Source: Alphaproteobacteria bacterium (lineage in GTDB: Bacteria; Pseudomonadota; Alphaproteobacteria; RF32; CAG-977). From it: 8,800 nt of DNA. The notes below the pieces were generated by a model. The model was not told the origin of the DNA, made no database searches, and was given only the letters and a program-made list of their open reading frames with translations. Made by a program: the position numbers and the translations under genes. Each line of letters starts with the position of its first letter. Position 1 is the first letter of the stretch. Shown piece after piece: positions 1-6,342 of this stretch. Where the stretch lies: positions 1 to 8,800 of the forward strand of contig JAFVEJ010000212.1 of NCBI GenBank assembly GCA_017476085.1, given 5' to 3'.

Positions 1-2
1 CG

Positions 3-1571
3 CCCGCATTTATGGAAAACCAGAAAAAAGCGGAAAATACTTCTTCCGCCAAAGAAAAAACGACCGACTTTTTCCCGGTACCGGAAACAAAATCGGAAAT
101 AAAACAGGATGCTTCCCTGCCGCCTCCGTCCTCTGAAAAGGAACCAAACGATATTCCGCCGCCGCCGACAACCACACCGGAAACCGAAGCCGATTTCATA
201 TCCCTGCCCGCTCCCGTACTTGTCGAGCAGCCTGCGTCGGCACAAACAAGCGGCAGCGAAGTTCCTCCTCCGCCGCCGACAGACATTATAGCCGACGATC
301 TGGGTCAGTTGCCGCAGCCTATCGTTTTACCGGAATCTTCCGCTCAGGATAAATGGAAAACGGCGGATATTAAGGACGGACAAACAACAACTCTCGAGTT
401 GGTGCCGACAATTGCCGATCAAAATGCAGAACAGCCTGTTCAGCCGGATATTCAGGAAACTCCGACACCGCAAGCGGCTCCCGCGGTTCAAGTCGAAGTT
501 TTGCCTTTGCCGCCCGCCGTACAGTCTGAGGCCGTTGCGAAACTTCCTTCCGAAGCGCCTCCGGCAACAGAACCTTCTCAATCGGTTGCAGTTCAACCGC
601 AGGAAGAACTGACGCAAGCAATCCCCGCTTTGTCTGCGGATATACCGCAGCCTGTTGACGCCGCATCCGCTCCGACAGAGGCCGAAAAACCTCTTCCGAC
701 GGCAGCCGACGAAGAGGCTCAGGCAATCGCTGCCGCAGAGGCTCAAATCAAAGCGGCGCAGGAAATTAAAGCAAAGGCCGAAGCCGCCGCTCAAGCCCGC
801 GCAAAAGCAGAAGCGGAAGCCAAAGCAAAAGCCGAAGAGGAAGCTCGACTGAAAGCCGAAGAAGAAGCCAAACTTTTAGCCGAAGCCGAAGCTCAGCTTA
901 AAGCCGCCGAAGAAGCCAAGGCCAAAGCTGAAGCTGCTGCTCGGGCTCGTATAAAAGCCGAAGAGGAAGCCAAAGCCAAAGCGGCAGAAGAAGCACGTCT
1001 GAAAGCCGAAGAAGAAGCTAAAGCCAAAGCCGAAATGGAAGCGCAGATCAAAGCCGCTCAGGAAGCTCAGGCCCGCGCCAGAGCCGAAGCGAGAGCGGCA
1101 AAAGCCAGAGAAGAAGAGGAAGAACGCCGCAGACAGGAAGAAGCGGAAAGAGAAGAAATGCGCAAAAAGACCCCGCCGCCTCCGCCGGCCAATGCCGACG
1201 AATTGGATATCGTTAAAGAAACGCTGGTTGAACGTATAAACGATGACGGCGAAATCGAAACCTTTATTTATCTGGAACGCAAGCCCAATCCGAACAAATT
1301 TAAAAAGAAAGCGCAAAAAGAACGGGAACTGCAGCAACAGGATTTGGTAAAAGAGCCTGCCGAACAGACTGCTCCTTCAGAGGAAAAACAGCCTGTTCAG
1401 GTTCCTGCGAACGTACCGGCAACAGAGGAGCCGCCCGCAATCTCCTCTGCCATACCCGTTTCCGAACCGGAAGCACCTCCCCCTTCGCGTCCGGCCGAAC
1501 AGGAAACGGAAACGCTTAAAACGCCCGAACAGCCCCGACCGGCCGTTGTCGAACGCGTTTTGGAAGATTAA
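3..1571 (+). CDS. Pro/Ala/Glu/Lys-rich protein with central coiled-coil repeats, 5' end probably outside window
   Basis: I do not recognise this protein. The first ATG is at 12, but the frame is open to the left edge (Pro-Ala-Phe before it) and no Shine-Dalgarno is visible, so the true start is probably upstream. Numbering from that Met (519 residues): 1-232 is low-complexity, acidic and Pro-rich, with PPPP/PPPPP tracts near 49 and 85. Residues 233-385 are an Ala/Glu/Lys/Arg helix that should form a long coiled coil, built from 50-residue repeats. Another PPPPP tract lies at 388-392. Residues 395-432 form the only segment of normal complexity and could fold (ELDIVKETLVERINDDGE, then FIYLERKPNP). 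The tail is again Pro/Glu-rich. No cysteine is present. The helix resembles TolA domain II, but no TolA/TonB C-terminal domain follows, so I do not call it tolA. It could be a membrane-anchored spacer or scaffold if a membrane segment lies upstream. Stop TAA 1569-1571. Confidence 0.7.
   Translation, partial: PAFMENQKKAENTSSAKEKTTDFFPVPETKSEIKQDASLPPPSSEKEPNDIPPPPTTTPETEADFISLPAPVLVEQPASAQTSGSEVPPPPPTDIIADDLGQLPQPIVLPESSAQDKWKTADIKDGQTTTLELVPTIADQNAEQPVQPDIQETPTPQAAPAVQVEVLPLPPAVQSEAVAKLPSEAPPATEPSQSVAVQPQEELTQAIPALSADIPQPVDAASAPTEAEKPLPTAADEEAQAIAAAEAQIKAAQEIKAKAEAAAQARAKAEAEAKAKAEEEARLKAEEEAKLLAEAEAQLKAAEEAKAKAEAAARARIKAEEEAKAKAAEEARLKAEEEAKAKAEMEAQIKAAQEAQARARAEARAAKAREEEEERRRQEEAEREEMRKKTPPPPPANADELDIVKETLVERINDDGEIETFIYLERKPNPNKFKKKAQKERELQQQDLVKEPAEQTAPSEEKQPVQVPANVPATEEPPAISSAIPVSEPEAPPPSRPAEQETETLKTPEQPRPAVVERVLED
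738..1140 (+). repeat. 150-bp tandem coding repeat (two full units and a degenerate third)
   Basis: Units begin at 738, 888 and 1038, exactly 150 nt apart. Each encodes a 50-residue Ala/Glu/Lys helix opening with EAQ(I/L)KAA(Q/E)E and, in the first two, containing EEARLKAEEEAK near the end. The third unit is recognisable for about 20 residues and then becomes Glu/Arg-rich. DNA copies differ mainly at synonymous positions, so the duplication is not recent. It lies inside the Pro/Ala/Glu-rich gene and keeps its frame. Confidence 0.85.
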
Positions 1572-1592
1572 GGCTTTTGTTTTATTGCCATT

Positions 1593-1603
1593 TGTTATAT
1601 ACT
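1593..1603 (+). promoter_or_regulatory. Candidate -10 region upstream of the glutaredoxin gene
   Basis: The 135-bp gap before the glutaredoxin holds TGTTATATACT, which can be read as an extended -10 (TG, one base, TATATA) or as TATACT at 1598-1603. No convincing -35 lies at the right distance. No terminator hairpin separates it from the upstream gene, so read-through is also possible. A small inverted repeat (ATCTGC/GCAGAT, 1633-1654) lies in the putative leader. Prediction by eye only. Confidence 0.25.
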
Positions 1604-1706
1604 TTTCTCCGTTTAAGCAGGAAAGAGCAAAAATCTGCCCGAATCAATGCAGATAAAAATACCGAACGGCGGTATGAATTTGGACTTGAGCTTAAAGGAA
1701 ATAATT

Positions 1707-2003
1707 ATGGCAAAAAATGAAGTTATTCAACGTATTCAAAACGAAATAAACGGCAATCACATTGTTTTGTTTATGAAAGGAACGCCCTCCCATCCGAAAT
1801 GCGGTTTTTCCGCAGACGCATCTAAGCGATTAAACGATGCGGGTATCGCCTATAAAAGTGTGGATGTTTTATCCGATCCCGCTTTATATGACGGCATTCG
1901 GCAATACACTAATTACACCCACTTTCCTCAAATGTTTATTGACGGTCGTTTTATCGGCAGTACGGAAAACATCAATAAATATATGATCAAGAAAAAACTT
2001 TAA
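1707..2003 (+). CDS. grxD: Monothiol glutaredoxin (Grx4/GrxD family, CGFS type)
   Basis: This 98-residue protein starts at ATG 1707, chosen because AAGGAA sits 6 nt upstream; an earlier in-frame ATG at 1647 adds 20 non-conserved residues and has no ribosome site. The family diagnostic KGTPxxPKCGFS is present, with the single active cysteine in CGFS. FPQMFIDGRFIGS matches the cis-Pro glutathione-binding strand and following Gly turn. CGFS glutaredoxins bind a bridging [2Fe-2S] cluster with glutathione, usually with BolA, and carry Fe-S clusters to target proteins in the cytoplasm. Two departures stand out: the usual WP before the cis-Pro region is YT here (TNYTHFPQ), and the usual GGxD after the strand reads GSTEN. 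No bolA neighbour is visible. A strong terminator follows 15 nt after the stop, so the gene ends its own transcript. Confidence 0.93.
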   Translation: MAKNEVIQRIQNEINGNHIVLFMKGTPSHPKCGFSADASKRLNDAGIAYKSVDVLSDPALYDGIRQYTNYTHFPQMFIDGRFIGSTENINKYMIKKKL

Positions 2004-2017
2004 GGCGCTCGTTTTAC

Positions 2018-2057
2018 GATAAAAAAAGTCTCTTTGAAAAAAGAGGCTTTTTTTATC
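2018..2057 (+). terminator. Strong intrinsic terminator after the glutaredoxin gene
   Basis: An 18-bp stem (left arm 2018-2035, right arm 2040-2057) with one G-T wobble closes on a GAAA tetraloop. The lower stem is A-tract against T-tract, so the right arm carries seven T residues after GAGGC. The perfect symmetry lets it act on either strand, but only the glutaredoxin reads into it from the left. Confidence 0.9.
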
Positions 2058-2066
2058 GGAATATCT

Positions 2067-2075
2067 TGATACACT
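2067..2075 (+). promoter_or_regulatory. Candidate extended -10 promoter for the PLD-like gene
   Basis: TGATACACT lies just after the terminator and 23 nt before the PLD-like start codon. It fits an extended -10 (TG, one base, TACACT). No -35 is recognisable, and the -35 position falls in the terminator T-tract. A promoter is needed here because the terminator isolates the gene from upstream transcription. Prediction by eye. Confidence 0.3.
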
Positions 2076-2098
2076 AAAAAAGTTCAAGGGTTTGTCAG

Positions 2099-2701
2099 AT
2101 GCTTTACCATCTTATTTTTGCTTTTTTATTGTTTTTATTTCCGTTTCATCTGCACGCGGAAGGCTTTGTCTTAAAAGAAGAGGAATGCGAAACAAAATTG
2201 GTCGATCTGATCAACAACGCTTCCGATTACATAGACGTGTCCGTCTATGCCATTAATAACAAGCCGTTGACGGAAGCCTTGATTGCCGCCCATCATCGCG
2301 GAGTGAAACTGCGTGTTCTGACGGACAAACTTCAAGCGGCGGGAAGCTCGTCCCGTATTTGGGATTTAGTCGCGGCAGGCGTCCTTTTGCGCGTACACAC
2401 CCACAAACGCATTATGCACACGAAAGTCGCGATTTACGACGGCGTTTCCGTTTCCAGCGGCTCTTTGAATTGGACCGAACCCGCCGTGCATAAGAACGAA
2501 GAAGTTTGCGATATTTTTATAAACGATCCCGATTACGCGGCGCAGCATCAAAAATTGTTTGATCAAAGATGGGAAAACAATTCTCAGGAAAAATCTGACG
2601 AATGGCTGCTTGAAAAACAAAAGGAACGAGCCGTTAAACGCCAAAAAACGACTAATCGCCGGATGACAGCGAACGAACAAAATTCAAATTCAATGCCTTA
2701 G
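2099..2701 (+). CDS. Secreted single-HKD phospholipase D / Nuc-like endonuclease family protein
   Basis: The 200-residue product starts with a Sec signal peptide (hydrophobic LIFAFLLFLFPF, likely cleaved after Ala20 in HLHA-EGF), so it acts in the periplasm or outside the cell. AAGGG lies 8 nt before ATG 2099. The one HKD motif reads H107-x-K109-x4-D114, followed by SSGSLNWT (119-126), the pattern of the PLD superfamily. Upstream segments (DYIDVSVYAI and the basic strand VKLRVLTDK) also match the PLD fold. Single-HKD proteins of this length, such as plasmid Nuc, work as homodimers that cleave phosphodiester bonds in DNA; the substrate here (nucleic acid or lipid) cannot be read from the sequence. 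Residues 163-200 form a charged tail. The final 50 bp overlap the 3' end of the convergent membrane-protein gene. Confidence 0.88.
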   Translation: MLYHLIFAFLLFLFPFHLHAEGFVLKEEECETKLVDLINNASDYIDVSVYAINNKPLTEALIAAHHRGVKLRVLTDKLQAAGSSSRIWDLVAAGVLLRVHTHKRIMHTKVAIYDGVSVSSGSLNWTEPAVHKNEEVCDIFINDPDYAAQHQKLFDQRWENNSQEKSDEWLLEKQKERAVKRQKTTNRRMTANEQNSNSMP

Positions 2702-3890
2702 CCTGATCCAAAACGGCAGGCAAGCGTTTATCCTGCAACCAAACGCACGCCGCCGGATGAGTTGTTCCGGAATAATATTCCCGGGCACATTGCAATGCCG
2801 TTTTTCTGAATAACGCTTCCGTATGAAACGATCGGTACGAAAAATCCGCACTGTATCCCAATACGGCGAAGCAACAGGCATAAATAAAAACGGGACGAAC
2901 CGCCCGCAACAGCGTAAAAATAACGGGGACAAGAAAAATAACAAAACCACATCCCGCACTGATAAAAGAAAACGGAGGCTGAAGAGGCAAAGAAACCCGC
3001 TGAAAAGCGGAAAAGAAAAAGGCAAGGCCGATTGTCAATAATGTTAAAGTGTCTCGATCCTTCCAGAGTTTTTTTTCATAAACCACCGCCAACAATGCCC
3101 CAATTACCGGCAGGATTAAAATGAAATGAAAATCCGTGATAAGATCAAAGCCGCTTAATGCCGCCGAAACGGACATAACCGTTTTTCGAAAAGCTTCGGA
3201 AAAACCGGAAAAGAAATAAACTTCGGCTTTTAAAGCGGAAACGCTTTTTATCACAAAAAACAACAAAAACGCGCCAAGTACTTTTCTCCATTTTCGCTGC
3301 AGCAGCTCCATAAAAGCCCATCCGAAAAAAACAACCGTGGCAAAAACAGCGTTCATTGAAAAAACAGACAACGCTAAAAACAATAAAAAGAAAAAAGAAT
3401 TACGATATGTCGGCAGACGTTGAAAACCTATATCGGCCGCCCACAAACCGAAAAATATTGTCAGATGTATCTGCAGCGCCGTCGTTTCCATCAAATTCCA
3501 AACATTTAAATCGGAAAAAAACGGAATAAAGAAAAACGGCAAAAAAGAATAAGAACCGGCCGCTTTCTCAATCAGCCGATATAATAAAATCATATCCGCG
3601 ATATAAATCAAATAATTCAACGCAAGAAACGCCCGAATATTCCATCCGCCGAAAAAATAAAACAAATGCGTAATTAATTGAGGAATGAGAGGCCAGCCGT
3701 CTGCCGTTGCCGGAAAAGCTGTTTCCTTTTTTTCAAACATTGACAACGTATCCCATTCCGCATAACGGGGAATCGGAAAATCCACTTTAAAAATCCAGCC
3801 GTATAAAGCGGCGATACCGAATAAAATCAGTGCCGGCCAGGGCAATTTTTCCCATATCGGAAGCAAGCGGTTTTTTATTTTTAAAAACAT
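2652..3890 (-). CDS. Polytopic membrane protein, possibly GT-C-like, function unknown
   Basis: This is a 412-residue integral membrane protein. About nine to eleven hydrophobic segments can be marked, roughly 18-34, 67-80, 86-106, 114-128, 138-156, 164-190, 203-220, 255-271, 280-295, 308-328 and 332-346, followed by a soluble tail of about 65 residues. AGGA lies 7 nt before the ATG at 3890. The first extramembrane loop (about 35-66) carries an acidic pair, AEWDT. The layout (acidic loop after helix 1, then WP-LIP and a long helix, and a tail with CVWLQ and AKALNLNF) recalls a group of uncharacterised bacterial membrane proteins with GT-C glycosyltransferase-like topology. This comparison is from memory and the activity is not established. 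The gene is transcribed toward the PLD-like gene and overlaps it by 50 bp. The start faces a 218-bp intergenic region shared with the lipoprotein gene. Confidence 0.75.
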   Translation of the reverse strand: MFLKIKNRLLPIWEKLPWPALILFGIAALYGWIFKVDFPIPRYAEWDTLSMFEKKETAFPATADGWPLIPQLITHLFYFFGGWNIRAFLALNYLIYIADMILLYRLIEKAAGSYSFLPFFFIPFFSDLNVWNLMETTALQIHLTIFFGLWAADIGFQRLPTYRNSFFFLLFLALSVFSMNAVFATVVFFGWAFMELLQRKWRKVLGAFLLFFVIKSVSALKAEVYFFSGFSEAFRKTVMSVSAALSGFDLITDFHFILILPVIGALLAVVYEKKLWKDRDTLTLLTIGLAFFFSAFQRVSLPLQPPFSFISAGCGFVIFLVPVIFTLLRAVRPVFIYACCFAVLGYSADFSYRSFHTEALFRKTALQCAREYYSGTTHPAACVWLQDKRLPAVLDQAKALNLNFVRSLSSGD

Positions 3891-4036
3891 TTTTCCATCC
3901 TAAACCGTTCCGGTTTTCAGTTTAATTATGCCGCGAAAAATTTCAAGTTTCATTGAAAAGCCGCGCTCAATGATTCAGAACGCCTTCCTACCTCAAACGT
4001 GCAGCAAAAAATACAGCCAAAACGACTTTTTACGTT

Positions 4037-4061
4037 CTTTGTTTATCTTTTCGTAACAAAG
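4037..4061. promoter_or_regulatory. Inverted repeat CTTTGTT-N11-AACAAAG in divergent intergenic region
   Basis: A perfect 7-bp inverted repeat with 11-nt spacing sits about 50 bp before the lipoprotein start, between two divergent genes (intergenic 3891-4108). Its size would suit a dimeric regulator's operator, and it overlaps where a -35 would fall for the -10 candidate at 4068. Chance occurrence in AT-rich DNA is possible. Confidence 0.25.
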
Positions 4062-4064
4062 TCC

Positions 4065-4073
4065 TGCTATCCT
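4065..4073 (+). promoter_or_regulatory. Candidate extended -10 for the lipoprotein-anmK pair
   Basis: TGCTATCCT matches an extended -10 (TG, one base, TATCCT; four of six to consensus) 35 nt before the GTG start. No clear -35 is seen. It would drive both the lipoprotein and anmK, since only 2 bp separate them. Confidence 0.22.
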
Positions 4074-4108
4074 GAGCGAAATAAACGGGTCAATAAAAGA
4101 GGTTTGAC

Positions 4109-4945
4109 GTGTCTGAAAATTCTCATTTTTCTTTAAAAACGCTGGCTTTGGCAACAGCGACACTTCTGTTCGGCGCTTGTGATATGGGGCTGCCCGATCC
4201 TTTCACACAAAGAACAATCGTCACACCGAAAGCCCCTTCTTCCGTCATCGTTTGCCGTTCACAGCAATGCGCACCGGCCAGAACCAGCATGACACGCGAA
4301 TTTTTATACAACAGTCTGCTGAATCTGTTTGACAACAATCTGGATTCAACCGTTTTGATTTGCGACGCGGATCCGTCTTCCAGAATGTGCTTTGAAAACT
4401 ATATTCAATTTAATATTAAAGCGGGGGTAACGCCGGCGACGGTCGTTATTGATTCTGCCAAACTGTTAAATGTCAAATTAAAAAAAGACGAACAAATCAT
4501 CGATGTTTCCCTTGATTACAATATGCATTACAACGCCGTCCGGCCGGTTTGTCTGAATTCAACAAATGCCTTGTTTGTCAAATCTCCGGATTATGTGCTG
4601 ATGGAAGATACCGGCTATGTTTGTAAATTCACAACAACGGCGGATTCTATGGTTTCCACCGTTTTTGCGATTGACTATGTCGATTTGGATTACGGCGTTA
4701 TCGGTGCGAACTACTCCTTTGGCGTAGCGGGACCGGCTTATGGCGGCGGCACCGGATATATGCTGATGAGATTCCAGAAAAACGCCTTCCCGTCCGATCC
4801 GAAAAAGTTTGTTCTGCCCAAAGCGGAAACGCCGGCAGCGCCGACGACCGCTTCCGGCCGAACCAGACAGGAATACGGGACCAAAACAGACGCGGCAAAG
4901 ATTGCGCCGGGGCAATATAAAGTCACACCGCTTCCTTTAAAATAA
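4109..4945 (+). CDS. Predicted periplasmic lipoprotein of unknown function, paired with anmK
   Basis: The family is not recognised. The GTG start at 4109 has AAGAGG 6 nt upstream. The 278-residue product has a short polar N-terminus (Lys10), a hydrophobic stretch LALATATLLF and a lipobox-like FGAC with Cys24, so it is probably lipid-modified; Phe at -3 is unusual but tolerated. Asp25 follows the cysteine, which in E. coli favours retention in the inner membrane. The mature part has six more cysteines that fall into three near pairs (49/54, 85/94, 148/172), consistent with disulfides in the periplasm. The centre is beta-like, with Gly-rich loops around 200-215 (GVAGPAYGGGTGY), and the tail is Pro/Ala/Lys-rich. 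The anhydromuramic-acid kinase gene starts 2 bp after its stop with no ribosome site of its own, which implies translational coupling and suggests a link to envelope or peptidoglycan turnover. Confidence 0.82.
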   Translation: MSENSHFSLKTLALATATLLFGACDMGLPDPFTQRTIVTPKAPSSVIVCRSQQCAPARTSMTREFLYNSLLNLFDNNLDSTVLICDADPSSRMCFENYIQFNIKAGVTPATVVIDSAKLLNVKLKKDEQIIDVSLDYNMHYNAVRPVCLNSTNALFVKSPDYVLMEDTGYVCKFTTTADSMVSTVFAIDYVDLDYGVIGANYSFGVAGPAYGGGTGYMLMRFQKNAFPSDPKKFVLPKAETPAAPTTASGRTRQEYGTKTDAAKIAPGQYKVTPLPLK

Positions 4946-4947
4946 CG

Positions 4948-6342
4948 ATGACTCCGCCCGTTAAAACAATCGGCGTCATGACCGGCAATTCTTTGGATGC
5001 CGTTGATGTGGTCCTGACCGAATTCAATAACGGAAAGATTTTTGACTTAGCGGCTCACACAATCAAATACCCGCCCGAATTAACGCAGGATATGCTCCGG
5101 CTGCGCATGGAACTGGCCGTGCATCACGCGGAAGTCGAATGGCTGGAAAACAATCCGTTTTTCGACCAAACTCTGACGGCTTATACATTGTTGATCGCCG
5201 ATGCGGTCAACGAACTTTGTTTTAAATCCGGCATCAATAAACCAGAAATTGCCGCTGTCGGACTGCACGGACAGACATGCGATCATTTTCCGCCGTCAAT
5301 CGCCGCAGGACAGCCGCCTTATACGCTGCAAATCGCCGACGCCGCCCTGTTGGCAAACGAAACGGACATTCCCGTCATTTACGACTTCCGTTCCGATGAT
5401 TTGATGAACGGCGGGGAAGCCGCTCCTCTGGCTCCTGTCCATAATCAGCATTTATGCGCCGATTTAAAACAAAAAGGCCTTTTTCCTCTTGCCTTTTGCA
5501 ACGCCGGCAATACGGGCAACATCACCGTTGTTTCCGCAAATAAAACCGGAAAAGAAGTTGTTATGGGATGGGATGTCGGTCCGTTTAATCACTTCGCGGA
5601 TCAAATAACACGTTTAAAAACGAACGATTCCTGCGATATCGACGCTCAATACGGAAAAAAAGGGAACATAATCGTCGAATTGCTTTCGGATCTGTTCGAT
5701 TCCGTTGCCGTTACAAATGAAAATAAAAATTTTTATTTGCAAAAACCGCCAAAATCCTCCGATCCCAGCTGGTATAGGCTGGATATGGAAAGCGTTTGTT
5801 CACGATACGGTTTTGAAAACGTTTTAAGAACAATAGAATATCTCAGCGCATATTCCTATGTGCACACATTAAGTTTTGTTCCGGAAAATCTTGAAATGCC
5901 GCAGACCTTTTTATTGTTCGGCGGCGGATGGAAAAATCCCCTGATACGAAAAGATTTTCAAGATATTTTAAACAAAAAAAGCGTCATTTTGGATCGGCAT
6001 CAGGAATTATTCGCGCGAATTTATTCCCGTTTTACAGTGCCGCCCGTTGTTGATTTTTCAGACCGCTTCGGATACAGCGGCGAATATATGGAGGCGCGCA
6101 TTTTTGCGGACATGGCGTATTGCCGCATTATCGGAGAACCGTTCAGTTTTCCCGAAACGACGGGCTGCAAATCGCCGACTGTCGCCGGAATTTATACTTT
6201 GCCTCAAACAGGAAAAAAATATCTGCTGACCTCTTTATTGGAACGCTACCAAACCAAAAATTTGATCAATAACGACTGGCACAAAAAATACAACCGAGCG
6301 GCCAAAGGTTGGCAGAAAAATTCCTATATAGAAAAACTATAA
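4948..6342 (+). CDS. anmK: Anhydro-N-acetylmuramic acid kinase, long divergent form
   Basis: AnmK opens the 1,6-anhydro ring of anhydroMurNAc and phosphorylates it with ATP to give MurNAc-6-phosphate, a cytoplasmic step in recycling cell-wall fragments. Motifs in order: GVMTGNSLDAVD (9-20, for the family's GMSGTSLDGVD); GLHGQT (105-110); DFRSDDL-x3-GEAAPLAP (146-163); NAGNTGNITVV (185-195); GWDVGP (207-212), where Asp209 aligns with the catalytic base; KPPKSSDPSWY (266-276); FGGGWKNPL (324-332); and GEYMEARIFADMA with FPETTG (378-406). At 464 residues it is longer than the usual 370 or so, and several normally fixed positions differ (Thr to Asn in the first motif, IGGIAN to AGNTGN), so it is a distant branch and its substrate is less certain. 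ATG 4948 follows the lipoprotein stop by 2 bp and has no clear Shine-Dalgarno. No murQ is in view. Its last 19 bp overlap the convergent peptidase gene, and no terminator is visible there. Confidence 0.88.
   Translation: MTPPVKTIGVMTGNSLDAVDVVLTEFNNGKIFDLAAHTIKYPPELTQDMLRLRMELAVHHAEVEWLENNPFFDQTLTAYTLLIADAVNELCFKSGINKPEIAAVGLHGQTCDHFPPSIAAGQPPYTLQIADAALLANETDIPVIYDFRSDDLMNGGEAAPLAPVHNQHLCADLKQKGLFPLAFCNAGNTGNITVVSANKTGKEVVMGWDVGPFNHFADQITRLKTNDSCDIDAQYGKKGNIIVELLSDLFDSVAVTNENKNFYLQKPPKSSDPSWYRLDMESVCSRYGFENVLRTIEYLSAYSYVHTLSFVPENLEMPQTFLLFGGGWKNPLIRKDFQDILNKKSVILDRHQELFARIYSRFTVPPVVDFSDRFGYSGEYMEARIFADMAYCRIIGEPFSFPETTGCKSPTVAGIYTLPQTGKKYLLTSLLERYQTKNLINNDWHKKYNRAAKGWQKNSYIEKL

Noticed and set aside
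738..1140. Regular repeats that could suggest a CRISPR or other non-coding array
   Set aside because: The period is 150 nt, a multiple of three, the frame is open throughout, and there are no repeat-spacer units; it is a coiled-coil coding repeat.
876..1337. Long minus-strand frame rich in Phe and Gly
   Set aside because: It is the complement of the Ala/Glu/Lys repeat gene and has low-complexity composition with no recognisable domain.
12..1571. Calling the Pro/Ala/Glu-rich gene tolA
   Set aside because: Only the helical composition matches; there is no TolA C-terminal domain, no visible membrane anchor and no tol-pal neighbours.
1633..1654. ATCTGC/GCAGAT inverted repeat before the glutaredoxin as a riboswitch or operator
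   Set aside because: Only 6 bp with a 10-nt loop, no known riboswitch pattern and no further pairing; likely chance.
2690..3025. Additional minus-strand frames, and a Lys/Arg-rich plus-strand frame at 2823-3041, within the membrane-protein gene
   Set aside because: They are alternate frames of a convincing membrane-protein gene and show no domain, ribosome site or sensible composition.
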